Shown here: positions 1 through 8,245 of the stretch, piece after piece | Layout of the letters: each line of letters starts with the position of its first letter | Position numbering within the stretch: position 1 is the first letter of the stretch | Program-made: the position numbers and the translations under genes | The notes under the pieces: model-generated | Database searches by the model: none | Told to the model about the DNA's origin: nothing | Seen by the model: only the letters and a program-made list of their open reading frames with translations | Assembly (NCBI RefSeq): GCF_014903745.1 | Contig: NZ_JACVXA010000044.1 | Location: 1-42,696 of the forward strand | Direction of reading: 5' to 3' | Source of the DNA: Mangrovicoccus algicola | Lineage (GTDB): Bacteria > Pseudomonadota > Alphaproteobacteria > Rhodobacterales > Rhodobacteraceae | Length of the DNA: 42,696 bases

Positions 1-351
1 CTGCAGAAGCCGCCTCGCGGCCTGCCGGGCCTCCTGCCGGGCCGGGGCCGAGGCCCGCGCCGCGGCAGGCGGGCGCATCAGCGAAAACCGGTTGCACGGA
101 TGCCGGATCTCGCTGACATAGCGCATCTCGGCGGGGTAGTCGGCGCCCACCAGCATGTCGCGCGGATCGTGGTCGATGCGGATCACGGCCAGCCGCGCCC
201 CGGCGACGGCGCGGACCATGTGGCCGGTCACCATTCCCTGGCCCAGAACCAGCACCCCGAACTGCACTTTGCATCTGATGGCCTCCTCCAGCAGATGCTG
301 GGGCCAGTCCTCCATGTCGGGCAGTTCGCGCCCGTAAACCTGGTCGATCAT
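1..351 (-). CDS. Hypothetical protein, N-terminal part (runs off the left edge)
   Basis: An open frame reads from an ATG at 351 to the window edge without a stop, giving the first 117 residues. A good ribosome binding site (GGGAGG, six bases upstream) supports the start. The protein begins MIDQVYGREL. It has a hydrophobic stretch around residues 30-60 containing VLVLGQGMVTGHMVRAVAG, then a charged part, and an Ala/Arg-rich tail near the edge (about residues 96-117). There is no signal peptide. I do not recognise the family and see no catalytic motif. The gene is divergent from smpB, with about 200 bases between the two starts. The downstream part is needed to say more. Confidence 0.6.
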   Translation of the reverse strand, partial: MIDQVYGRELPDMEDWPQHLLEEAIRCKVQFGVLVLGQGMVTGHMVRAVAGARLAVIRIDHDPRDMLVGADYPAEMRYVSEIRHPCNRFSLMRPPAAARASAPARQEARQAARRLLQ

Positions 352-514
352 CTTGAGCCTCCCGGCCTTTTCGGCATGCGGGGTATCGCAGGACATGATT
401 GACAATACCTCAATTTCGCCCCGGTCCGGGCCGGGAAGCGCCTTGCATTTTACCGGTTTGCGGCAGAACCAGGGCGGCATCGGGGCAGAAATGCGGCGCG
501 GCGCGCGGGGCGCC

Positions 515-543
515 TTTTCAACCGGGCGCGAAACGCCTATATC
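515..543 (+). promoter_or_regulatory. Candidate smpB promoter, almost on top of the start codon
   Basis: TTTTCA (515-520), a 17-base spacer and TATATC (538-543) each match four of six positions of the sigma-70 boxes. They stand out in an otherwise GC-rich gap. Transcription would begin near 550, only a few bases before the smpB ATG at 553. No Shine-Dalgarno sequence lies in the ten bases before that ATG, which fits a leaderless or nearly leaderless message. This is inference from sequence only. Confidence 0.4.
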
Positions 544-552
544 CCGCATCCC

Positions 553-1029
553 ATGGCAAAAGCGAAATCAGATCCGAACTACAAGGTGATCGCGGAGAAC
601 CGCCGCGCGCGCTACGACTATGCGATCGAGGACGATCTCGAGGTCGGCATCATGCTGCTGGGCTCCGAGGTCAAGTCGCTGCGCCTCGGCGGATCGAACA
701 TTGCCGACAGCTACGCCAATGTCGAGGACGGCGAGTTGTGGCTGATCAACGGCTACGTCGCCCCCTACGAGCAGGCCAAGACCTGGGGCCACGAGGAACG
801 CCGCAAGCGCAAGCTTCTGGTGTCGCGGCGGGAACTGGCGCGGCTGTGGTCCGCGACCCAGCGCGAGGGCATGACGCTCGTGCCGCTGGTCATGTATTTC
901 AACCACAAGGGACTGGTGAAGCTGAAGATCGGCATCGCCAAGGGCAAGAAGACCCAGGACAAGCGCGCCACGGAAGCCAAGCGCGACTGGCAGCGCCAGA
1001 AGGCGCGGCTGCTGCGCCACGGCGGGTGA
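553..1029 (+). CDS. smpB: SsrA-binding protein SmpB
   Basis: SmpB binds the tRNA-like domain of tmRNA and delivers it to stalled ribosomes for trans-translation. The 158-residue length is typical. Family hallmarks are the N-terminal NRRARYDY segment, the conserved GSEVKSLR stretch (about residues 38-45), NIADSYA, the central RKLLVSRRE region, and the Lys/Arg-rich C-terminal tail ([16 protein letters not shown]) that becomes helical in the ribosomal mRNA channel. The start is fixed by the usual [11 protein letters not shown] beginning. No ribosome binding site precedes it, and a promoter-like pair ends ten bases upstream. sseA follows about 100 bases later on the same strand. Confidence 0.97.
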   Translation: MAKAKSDPNYKVIAENRRARYDYAIEDDLEVGIMLLGSEVKSLRLGGSNIADSYANVEDGELWLINGYVAPYEQAKTWGHEERRKRKLLVSRRELARLWSATQREGMTLVPLVMYFNHKGLVKLKIGIAKGKKTQDKRATEAKRDWQRQKARLLRHGG

Positions 1030-1131
1030 TCCGCCCGGGATCCGGTTTCTGCGCCGCAGCGGATGGCGGGCCTTGTCTGCGCCCGGCCATGCCGCTACCC
1101 CTGAGCGAGAGGCACAGCACGGAAGGCGGCC

Positions 1132-1983
1132 ATGGCTGAGAGCGACCCGAAGACCCTGGTGACCACGGACTGGCTGGAGGACCATCTGCGCGATCCGGAT
1201 CTGAGGATCCTGGATGCCTCCTGGTACCTGCCCGATGCCGGGCGCAACGGCCGCGCCGAATACGAGAAGGCCCATATCCCCGGTGCCCGCTTCTTCGATC
1301 TCGACGAGATCTCGGACCTGCGCTCGGAAATGCCGCACATGGCGCCTCCGGTGGAGAAGTTCATGTCGCGGATGCGCAAGCTGGGCGTCGGGGACGGACA
1401 CCAGATCGTCGTCTATGACGGCGCCGGGCTGTTTTCCGCGGCGCGGGTCTGGTGGCTGTTCCGGCTGATGGGCAAGACCGACATCGCGGTTCTGGACGGC
1501 GGCTTTCCCAAATGGCTGGCCGAGGGGCGCGAGACCGAGGACCTGCCGCCGATCGTGCGCGACCGCCACATGACCGTGACCCGCCAGAACCACCTGGTCA
1601 AGGATGTCACCCAGGTGGCCGCCGCCTCCAAGCTGGGCGATCACGAGATCGTCGATGCCCGGTCGCCGTCGCGCTTCGCCGGACAGGAGCCCGAACCGCG
1701 CCCCGGGCTGCGCGCCGGGCATATCCCCGGATCCAAGAACCTGCATTACCGGCTGCTGCTGGACGATGACGGCACGATGAAGCCGCCCGCCGCCTTGCGC
1801 GCCGCCTTCGAGGCGGCCGGGGTCGACCTGTCGCGGCCGGTCATCACCTCCTGCGGATCGGGCGTGACCGCGGCAATTCTCAGCCTGGCGCTGGAACGCA
1901 TGGGCAAGACCGACCATGCGCTCTATGACGGTTCCTGGGCCGAATGGGGCATGTATGACGGGCTGGCCGCCGTCACGGGCTGA
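1132..1983 (+). CDS. sseA: 3-mercaptopyruvate sulfurtransferase (two-rhodanese-domain protein)
   Basis: Transfers sulfur from 3-mercaptopyruvate (or a related donor) to an acceptor through a cysteine persulfide. The 283 residues form two rhodanese modules: a catalytically silent N-terminal one (about 8-135, with HIPGARFFDLDEISD) and an active C-terminal one (about 160-280). The active loop is C241-GSGVT. CGSGVT is the signature of mercaptopyruvate sulfurtransferases; thiosulfate sulfurtransferases carry CRKGVT, so the substrate call is good. There is no signal peptide, so it is cytoplasmic. A GGAAGGCGG-type ribosome binding site sits just upstream of the ATG. Confidence 0.93.
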   Translation: MAESDPKTLVTTDWLEDHLRDPDLRILDASWYLPDAGRNGRAEYEKAHIPGARFFDLDEISDLRSEMPHMAPPVEKFMSRMRKLGVGDGHQIVVYDGAGLFSAARVWWLFRLMGKTDIAVLDGGFPKWLAEGRETEDLPPIVRDRHMTVTRQNHLVKDVTQVAAASKLGDHEIVDARSPSRFAGQEPEPRPGLRAGHIPGSKNLHYRLLLDDDGTMKPPAALRAAFEAAGVDLSRPVITSCGSGVTAAILSLALERMGKTDHALYDGSWAEWGMYDGLAAVTG

Positions 1984-2088
1984 GCCCGGAAAACCGTTAC
2001 AGTTCTAGGCAACCCGTCCGGCTACACCCGCCCTTAAGGCGCCGCCGCCACAGTGGCGCCCAATGAGGCACTCAGTGATCGGATCGGC

Positions 2089-3561
2089 ATGGGCAGGTTG
2101 CTGGGGGGCATTCGGCCCCTCCCTTGGCATCGTGAAACGGAAGATCCCGTCGGGGTCGCGGCCGCGGCCGGGCTGCGGGAGGGCCTACTGGACCTCTCCG
2201 GGGACGCCGTGCTCGACACGTCCCGCCTGCCGCTGCACCTGGACAGCATGGCCCGCGCCCGCCGCCGCGCCATCGGCGACGGCACCCGCCGGGGCCCCGC
2301 GCCCGGCCCGTCCGGGGATGCCGGTCTGGCCGGGCTGTTGCATGACTACCTGACCGGGGGCTGCTTCCTCGAGGCGGACCGCCTCGTCGCCACCGTCACG
2401 GCGGGCGGTCGCGGCGCGCTGCGCCTGGCGCTGGATCTTCTGCGCGGCACCCATCCGGAGGCAACCGTCTGGCTGCCCGCCCCCGGACGCGACCGCGACG
2501 CCGCCCTGGCGGTCCATCTGGGCCTGAATATCCGCCCTTACCCCTGGTCCGACGCGGCCGGGATCGCGACGGGGCCCATGCTGGACCGGCTCGGTGCCAC
2601 GGCGCCCGGCGACGTGATCCTGGTTCAGGCCTGCGGGCATGATCCGACCGGGCTCGACCTGGGGCCCGGGGAATGGAGCGCCCTCGCCCAGCTGTGCCGG
2701 CAGACGGGCGCCGTGCCGCTGATCGACCTGTCCCAGGCCGGACCGGCCGCCGGGCCCGCGGCCGCGATGGAAGGCCCCGCCGCGCTGATGGCCGCCGTGC
2801 CGGAGGCCCTGCTGGCCGTCAGCGCGGCACAGGGGTTCGGCCTGGAAGAGGAGCGGACCGGGCTTCTCTACCTGCAGGCCGAAACGCCCGAAGAGGCAGG
2901 CGCCGCCCTGCTTCACCTGCAGAGGCTCACCGCGCTTGCGATCGGCATGCCGCCCCTGGCCGGCGCCCGGGCCGCCGCGCATCTGCTGGCCAGTCCGGAG
3001 CTGCGCCATGACTGGGAGGCCGAGATGCGCCGCCTGCGCATGAGCCTCGGCACCACCCGCGCGGCCCTCGCCGAGGCACTGGCGGAGCGCATCGGGGGGA
3101 CAGACTGGAGCCCTCTGGCCGGGGGGCGGGGGCTTTTCGCCTGCCTGCCGCTGGACCCCGCGGGCCGCCTGCAGCTGTGGACGGATCACGGGATCGCCAC
3201 CGCCGCGGGAGGCCGCGTCAATCTCTCGGGCCTGGACGAGGCGATGATCGCCCGCCTCGCCGAGGCCCTGCCCCCCTGCCTTGCCGCGACCGGCCCGGCG
3301 CCGCGGGGCCTGGCCGCGATGCTGGCCTGCCTCCCCGATTCCGGCGACCCTGCCGGGGACCCGCCCGCCGGGACCGCCGCCTCCGGGGAGGCCCCCCTGC
3401 CCCGGGAGGAGGGGACCGCGCCGGAAAGCGGGCAAAGCGAGGCGGAACAGGATGCGCAATGGCGCCGGGCAGCAGCAGAGCGGCGCGCGGCGGAAGAGAC
3501 GCCGGCATCCGCCGACACGCAGGACGGTCCCCAGCCGGCCGGGGCGGAACCGCCCCCCTGA
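2089..3561 (+). CDS. Aspartate/aromatic aminotransferase-fold protein lacking the PLP lysine
   Basis: The protein aligns along its first ~400 residues with E. coli AspC/TyrB: GGRGALR matches GGTGALR, CGHDPTGLDL matches CHNPTGID, and GFGLEEERTG matches NFGLYNERVG. The ATG at 2089 is preferred over an upstream GTG at 2053 because it keeps AspC-like numbering. On that numbering the Schiff-base lysine (AspC K246) is Gln248. The pyridine-ring Asn is Asp185, the Tyr after the conserved Asp is Gln, and the inter-subunit Arg before the PP pair is Ala. The ring-binding Asp213 and the carboxylate Arg376 (GRVN) remain. Residues from about 405 to 490 form an Ala/Glu/Pro-rich tail absent from AspC. Active transamination looks impossible, so this is a pseudoenzyme or a decaying gene. 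It follows sseA by 105 bases. Confidence 0.72.
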   Translation: MGRLLGGIRPLPWHRETEDPVGVAAAAGLREGLLDLSGDAVLDTSRLPLHLDSMARARRRAIGDGTRRGPAPGPSGDAGLAGLLHDYLTGGCFLEADRLVATVTAGGRGALRLALDLLRGTHPEATVWLPAPGRDRDAALAVHLGLNIRPYPWSDAAGIATGPMLDRLGATAPGDVILVQACGHDPTGLDLGPGEWSALAQLCRQTGAVPLIDLSQAGPAAGPAAAMEGPAALMAAVPEALLAVSAAQGFGLEEERTGLLYLQAETPEEAGAALLHLQRLTALAIGMPPLAGARAAAHLLASPELRHDWEAEMRRLRMSLGTTRAALAEALAERIGGTDWSPLAGGRGLFACLPLDPAGRLQLWTDHGIATAAGGRVNLSGLDEAMIARLAEALPPCLAATGPAPRGLAAMLACLPDSGDPAGDPPAGTAASGEAPLPREEGTAPESGQSEAEQDAQWRRAAAERRAAEETPASADTQDGPQPAGAEPPP

Positions 3562-3907
3562 CCCGCGGCGCCGCACCCGTCGGCCCGGCCCCGTAGCGAG
3601 GGCCGATCCTCGCCCGCCCCTCGTCCCCGCAGCGGCAGATCAGCCTGGCGCCGCAGAGTGCCCGCGGCCGCATCGGGACAACCGCCATGTCCCGGAACGG
3701 CCGCCTTCCCGGGACGCCGGACTGCCCCGGATTGCGACGGGGTCACGGGCGCGGATGCCGCACGCCCCGGGGCGCCGCGATCCGGCCCGATCCCTCGCGG
3801 GCCGGACCGGCGCCTCCCCCAGGGAGCAAGACGCCGGTCCGGCCCGCAGGACATGCCGCGCCCCGGGCCAGGCCCGGACCCCGCAGCAGCGGCCGGACCC
3901 CGCCCGG
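3562..3907. other. Convergent intergenic region, 346 bases, very GC-rich
   Basis: Lies between the forward aminotransferase-like gene and the reverse penicillin-binding protein gene. I see no convincing gene. Several frames stay open only because of the base composition. The one clear structure is the long inverted repeat at 3797-3847. Confidence 0.6.
3797..3847. repeat. Perfect 16-bp inverted repeat (possible bidirectional terminator)
   Basis: GCGGGCCGGACCGGCG at 3797-3812 is exactly complementary to 3832-3847. The 19-base loop holds an inner CTCCC/GGGAG pairing (3814-3818 with 3822-3826). It lies between two convergent genes, as a shared transcription stop would. No T-run follows on either strand, so Rho-independent action is uncertain. 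Confidence 0.6.
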
Positions 3908-6139
3908 TCAGTTCCTTCCGAACAGGCCGCGCACGTCCTTCAGGATCTTCTCGGCCAGGCCCTGCGCCTGTTCCGGCAGGTCCGACAGGTCGGGCACCTG
4001 GGGCTGGGCCGGCCGCGCACCGCCCGGCGCGGGGCTGCCGCCGCCGACCATGCGCTCGGGCTGGCGCTCGCTGGGGGTGATCATCGGCAGGGGCGTGACC
4101 GGCCGCCCGGCATTGATGCGCGACATCGCCTCGTGCCAGATCTCGGCCGGCAGACCGCCGCCCGTCACCCCGGTCAGCGGCGTGTTGTCGTCATAGCCCA
4201 TCCAGACACCGGCCACGAAATCCCCGGTGAAGCCCATGAACCAGGCGTCGCGGGCGGAGCTGGTCGTGCCGGTCTTGCCCGCGGCGGGGCGGCCGTCCAG
4301 GCGGGCACGCTGGCCGGTGCCGCCCTCGATCACCTGGTTCATCATGTAGACCAGCTGCATCGCCGCATCGCGCGAGATCACCCTTTCGCCGATGCCGCCC
4401 TCCTTCTCCATGACCGGCGCGCTCTCGCCGCGCACCGACAGGGTCGTCAGCCCGTAGGGGGCCACGGACTGGCCGCCATTGAGGATCCCCGCATAGGCGC
4501 CGGTCAGTTCCAGCAGCGAGGCCTCGGAGACGCCGAGCGCCAGGGAGGGCCCGTCGAACATCGTGGAATCGATGCCGAAATCGGTCGCCACGCGAATCAC
4601 GTTGTCGCGTCCCACCGCCTCGGAGACCTTCACCGCCGGGATGTTCAGGCTGTCCTTCAGCGCATCGGTCAGCGAGACCCAGCCGTGATAGGTCCGCGTG
4701 TAGTTCTGCGGCGTCCAGGGGCCGGAGCCCGGCACGTTGATGGTCAGCGGCGCATCCTCGACCATGTCGTTGTAGCTGTGACCCAGGTCCAGCGCGGTGG
4801 CATAGACGAAAGGCTTGAAGGCGGAACCGGTCTGCCGCTTGGCCTGCACGGCGCGGTTGAACCCGCCGGGCACATCGGCATCGCGGCCGCCGACCATGGC
4901 GCGCACGGCGCCATCGGCCCCCATGACGACGATCGCCGCCTCGGCCGTCGATCCCTCGCGCACCTTGGTGCGGAACACCTCGGCCAGCGCCGCCTCCGCC
5001 TTGAGCTGCATGTCCATGTCGAGCGTGGTGCGGATGGTGACGTCCTCGGTGGTGCCGCGGCCGTAATATTCGGGCACGACGCTCATCACCCAGTCGGCGA
5101 AATAGCCGCCCGTGCGGTTGGCCGCCGCTGCCGAGATCGTGGCGGGATGGGCGCGCGCCAGTTCCGCCTCCTCCGCCGAGAGATAGCCCTGGTCGCGCAT
5201 GAGCCCGACGATGACCGTGGCGCGTTCCTGGCTGCGGGCCAGGTTGGCAGTGGGGGCGTAGCGGCTGGGCGCCTTCAGCAGCCCCGCCAGCATCGCCGCC
5301 TCGGCCGGGCCGACCTCGCTGGCGGGCTTGCCGAAATACAGCTGGCTGGCCGCCTCGAAGCCGCGCGTCCCCGCCCCCAGATAGGCGCGGTTCATGTAGA
5401 TGGTGAGGATCTCGTCCTTGGAGTATTTCACCTCCATTGCCATCGCGTAGATCGCCTCGCGCGCCTTGCGCGCCAGGGTGCTTTCGCGGCACCCGGCCTC
5501 GTATTGCGCCTCGCTCTGGCCCGAGGACGGATCATAGTCGCGCCCGACGCAGAGCAGCTTGGCGGTCTGCTGCGTGATGGTGGAGCCGCCATTGCCCGAA
5601 AGCGGAGAGCGGCCCTCGGCCATGTTGATGCGCATCGCGCCGATGATCCCGATCGGATCGACCCCGGGATGACGGTAGAACCGGCGGTCCTCGGTGGCGA
5701 CGATGGCGTTCTTGAGATCCGGCGAGACGGTATCGGCATGGACGCCGCCGCCATACTGGTCGCCGCGCCAGGCGAAGGTCTCGCCATTGCGGTCCAGCAG
5801 CGTGACCGAGCCGCGCACGCGGCCGTCCATCAGCTGCGACACCGGCGGCAGGGTCGAATAGACCACCCCCACCCAGCCCGCGAGAATCAGCCCGGCGAAG
5901 ACCGCCAGGCGCCATCCGGCGCCCCAGATCGCCCGCAGGAGCCCGCGCACCAGCCGCACGGGCCAGGGCGCACGCCGCCCGCCACCGCCGTTTCCGCCGC
6001 CGCGGCGCCGCGCGGGGGCCGCCTTCTTCCTGGTGCGGGGGGCGGCTTTGTCCTTTGCGGACGGCCGTTTCGCGGCTTTGGGGGCCGGGCGCCCGCCGGT
6101 GGCTCGGACCGGGCGCCGCGGAGTTGTTGGCCTGCTCAT
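3908..6139 (-). CDS. Class A penicillin-binding protein (PBP1A-like glycosyltransferase/transpeptidase)
   Basis: Polymerises lipid II and cross-links peptidoglycan. The 743 residues comprise a basic, low-complexity cytoplasmic tail (1-60, with RRRGGGNGGGG), one membrane segment (about 76-95), a GT51 glycosyltransferase domain with catalytic Glu150 in ATEDRRFYRH and the GGSTITQQ motif (184-191), and a transpeptidase domain. The transpeptidase motifs are S439-x-x-K442 (TGSAFKPF), S497-L-N and K622-TGT. The ATG at 6139 is chosen because the in-frame extension upstream begins only with TTG. The protein is shorter than canonical PBP1A and I see no OB-fold insert, so it may be a second, non-essential class A enzyme. 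The tail after about 690 is Pro/Gly-rich. Confidence 0.93.
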   Translation of the reverse strand: MSRPTTPRRPVRATGGRPAPKAAKRPSAKDKAAPRTRKKAAPARRRGGGNGGGGRRAPWPVRLVRGLLRAIWGAGWRLAVFAGLILAGWVGVVYSTLPPVSQLMDGRVRGSVTLLDRNGETFAWRGDQYGGGVHADTVSPDLKNAIVATEDRRFYRHPGVDPIGIIGAMRINMAEGRSPLSGNGGSTITQQTAKLLCVGRDYDPSSGQSEAQYEAGCRESTLARKAREAIYAMAMEVKYSKDEILTIYMNRAYLGAGTRGFEAASQLYFGKPASEVGPAEAAMLAGLLKAPSRYAPTANLARSQERATVIVGLMRDQGYLSAEEAELARAHPATISAAAANRTGGYFADWVMSVVPEYYGRGTTEDVTIRTTLDMDMQLKAEAALAEVFRTKVREGSTAEAAIVVMGADGAVRAMVGGRDADVPGGFNRAVQAKRQTGSAFKPFVYATALDLGHSYNDMVEDAPLTINVPGSGPWTPQNYTRTYHGWVSLTDALKDSLNIPAVKVSEAVGRDNVIRVATDFGIDSTMFDGPSLALGVSEASLLELTGAYAGILNGGQSVAPYGLTTLSVRGESAPVMEKEGGIGERVISRDAAMQLVYMMNQVIEGGTGQRARLDGRPAAGKTGTTSSARDAWFMGFTGDFVAGVWMGYDDNTPLTGVTGGGLPAEIWHEAMSRINAGRPVTPLPMITPSERQPERMVGGGSPAPGGARPAQPQVPDLSDLPEQAQGLAEKILKDVRGLFGRN

Positions 6140-6425
6140 GTTCTGCTCGCTCTGACTTCGCGCATTCGCTGCGTTTTTAACCTTTCCGGAGGCCAAGCGG
6201 TAGCCCGGGCCCTGCGGCGCGCAGAGTTTTCATGTCGCCTAAAAATTGACAGAACGTGATTTTATGCACACAAAAAAGGCACTCACACCGTCGGACCGGC
6301 TCCGAAATGTCACGTGGCCGCTTGTGTCACCTACCGCAAGAGCCGCAGATCCGACCATCAGCGTCTCGAGCCTGCTATAGGCTGATACATGCCGATGCAG
6401 GCGCGCTTACTGGAAGGGGACAATC
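6140..6425. other. Divergent intergenic region between the PBP gene and glnK
   Basis: This 286-base gap should hold the promoters of both genes. It is AT-rich by local standards around 6240-6280. A perfect TTGACA lies at 6246-6251, but no good -10 box sits at the right distance. CTATAG at 6375-6380 is a possible -10 for glnK without a recognisable -35. I looked for an NtrC palindrome and a sigma-54 GG/GC pair and found neither convincingly. Confidence 0.35.
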
Positions 6426-6764
6426 GTGAAACTGATCATTGCTGCAATCAAGCCGTTCAAGCTGGAGGAGGTCCGCGAGGCGCTGACCGCCATCGGCGTT
6501 CGCGGCATGATGGTCACCGAAATCAAGGGCTTCGGATCGCAATCCGGCCACACGGAAATCTACCGTGGCGCCGAATACGCGGTGAACTTCGTTCCGAAGG
6601 TGAAGCTCGAGATCGTCGTCAAGGACGACATGGCCGACCAGGTGGTCAAGACCATCGAGGAAACGGCCCGGACCGAGAAGATCGGCGACGGCAAGATTTT
6701 CGTCCTCGACGTGGCGCAGGCGGTGCGCGTGCGGACCGGCGAAGAAAACGAAGATGCGCTGTGA
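6426..6764 (+). CDS. glnK: Nitrogen regulatory PII protein GlnK
   Basis: Trimeric PII signal protein that reads 2-oxoglutarate and ATP/ADP and plugs the AmtB channel when nitrogen is plentiful. The 112-residue length is standard. The T-loop (about 37-55) contains GHTEIYRGAEY, with Tyr51 as the uridylylation site. The B-loop region (about 82-90) reads TEKIGDGKIF, and the C-terminal loop has VRVRTGE. The start is GTG at 6426, with AAGGGGA six bases upstream. Its place directly before amtB, 31 bases away, favours GlnK over GlnB. Control by the Ntr system is expected from the family but I could not see an operator. Confidence 0.95.
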   Translation: MKLIIAAIKPFKLEEVREALTAIGVRGMMVTEIKGFGSQSGHTEIYRGAEYAVNFVPKVKLEIVVKDDMADQVVKTIEETARTEKIGDGKIFVLDVAQAVRVRTGEENEDAL

Positions 6765-6795
6765 GCGGAAGCATCAAGTGAGGGACCTTTTTACG

Positions 6796-8151
6796 ATGAA
6801 ACTCAACAAAACCCTGCTGGCAGCGGCCGCAGCCGCGATTGCCCTGCCCGCGCTCGGCTACGCGCAGGAGGCCGAGGTGGCCGCCCCCACGGGCGAGGCG
6901 ACCGACCAGGTCAAGTTCATCCTGACCTCCGTCCTCTTCCTGGTCGGCGGCTTCCTCGTGATGTTCATGGCCGCAGGTTTCGCGATGCTGGAGGCGGGCC
7001 TCGTCCGCTCCAAGAACGTCACGATGCAGTGCCTCAAGAACGTCTCGCTCTTCGCCATCGCGGGCGTGATGTACTACCTGATCGGCTACAACCTGATGTA
7101 CCCGCTCGGCGACTGGGCGATCGACGGCTATTTCTCCGCGCTGTTCCCGGCCGTGGCCGTGCTTGAGCCGGTCGGCGTCGCCGCCGATGCGCTCGACGAC
7201 CTGGCCTATGCCTCCACCGGCTCCGACTACTTCTTCCAGCTGATGTTCTGCGCCACCACCGCCTCGATCGTCTCGGGCACCCTGGCCGAACGCATCAAGC
7301 TGTGGCCCTTCCTGATCTTCACCGCCGTCCTGACCGGCTTCATCTACCCGCTGACCGCGTCCTGGAAATGGGGCGGCGGCTTCCTCGATGCCATGGGCTT
7401 CCAGGACTTCGCCGGTTCGACCGTCGTGCATGCCTGCGGCGGCGCGGCAGCCCTGGCGGGCGTGCTGATCCTCGGCCCGCGCATCGGCAAGTACGATGCG
7501 GCCGGCCGCACCATCCCGATGCCCGGCAACAACCTGACCCTGGCGACCCTGGGCACGTTCATCCTGTGGCTCGGCTGGTTCGGCTTCAACGGCGGCTCGC
7601 AGCTGGCGATGGGCACCGTCTCCGACGTCGCCGACGTGTCGCGCATCTTCGCCAACACCAACACGGCCGCGGCCGGCGGCGCGCTGGCGGCCCTGATCAT
7701 GACCACGCTGCTCTACCGCAAGCCGGACCTCACCATGGTGCTCAACGGCGCGCTGGCGGGCCTGGTGTCGATCACCGCGGAACCGCTGGCCCCGGGCCTC
7801 GGCACCGCGACCCTGATCGGCGCGGTCGGCGGCGTGATCTGCACCCTGGTCGTCCCGGCGCTGGACAAGATGAAGATCGACGATGTCGTCGGCGCCATCC
7901 CGGTGCACTTCGTCTGCGGCTTCTGGGGGACGCTCGTGGTTCCGCTGACCAATGGCGACGCCAATGTCGTGACCCAGATCATCGGCTTCCTGTCGATCAC
8001 CATCTTCACCTTCGTCGCATCCGGCGTGGTCTGGATGATCCTGAAGGCGGCCATGGGCATCCGGGCGCCGGAAGAGGACGAGATCGAAGGTCTCGACAAG
8101 GCCGAGCTGGGCATGGAAGCCTACCCGGAATTCGGCCGCGCCGGCGCCTGA
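6796..8151 (+). CDS. amtB: Ammonium transporter AmtB
   Basis: Trimeric inner-membrane ammonium channel. The ATG at 6796 gives 451 residues starting with a cleavable signal (MKLNKTLLAAAAAAIALPALGYA, cut near 23) as in other proteobacterial Amt proteins. Eleven membrane segments follow. The pore signature DFAGSTVVHACGG holds the Asp and first pore His, and GAIPVHFVCG holds the second pore His. GAGGGA lies about ten bases upstream. The short C-terminal tail (EEDEIEGLDKAELGMEAY) is the conserved segment that contacts GlnK. Co-transcribed with glnK, and the transcript ends at the hairpin at 8177. Confidence 0.97.
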   Translation: MKLNKTLLAAAAAAIALPALGYAQEAEVAAPTGEATDQVKFILTSVLFLVGGFLVMFMAAGFAMLEAGLVRSKNVTMQCLKNVSLFAIAGVMYYLIGYNLMYPLGDWAIDGYFSALFPAVAVLEPVGVAADALDDLAYASTGSDYFFQLMFCATTASIVSGTLAERIKLWPFLIFTAVLTGFIYPLTASWKWGGGFLDAMGFQDFAGSTVVHACGGAAALAGVLILGPRIGKYDAAGRTIPMPGNNLTLATLGTFILWLGWFGFNGGSQLAMGTVSDVADVSRIFANTNTAAAGGALAALIMTTLLYRKPDLTMVLNGALAGLVSITAEPLAPGLGTATLIGAVGGVICTLVVPALDKMKIDDVVGAIPVHFVCGFWGTLVVPLTNGDANVVTQIIGFLSITIFTFVASGVVWMILKAAMGIRAPEEDEIEGLDKAELGMEAYPEFGRAGA

Positions 8152-8176
8152 GCCTCCGCGACCTCCCCGAAACGCG

Positions 8177-8201
8177 AAGGGCCGCCCCATGGGCGGCCCT
8201 T
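8177..8201. terminator. Bidirectional hairpin terminator after amtB
   Basis: A perfect 11-bp stem (AAGGGCCGCCC at 8177-8187 with 8191-8201) encloses a three-base loop. It lies 25 bases after the amtB stop and 44 bases beyond the end of the convergent aminotransferase gene, so it can serve both. The T-run is weak. Confidence 0.7.
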
Positions 8202-8245
8202 CTGCCATTCCGGCCCCTGTCCCGTCCGGGTCCGTCCGGGTCCCC

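Noticed and set aside
6240-6425. An NtrC palindrome or sigma-54 promoter for glnK
   Set aside because: TGCACACAAAAAAGGCACT has only one proper half-site, and no GG-N10-GC pair occurs at the right place.
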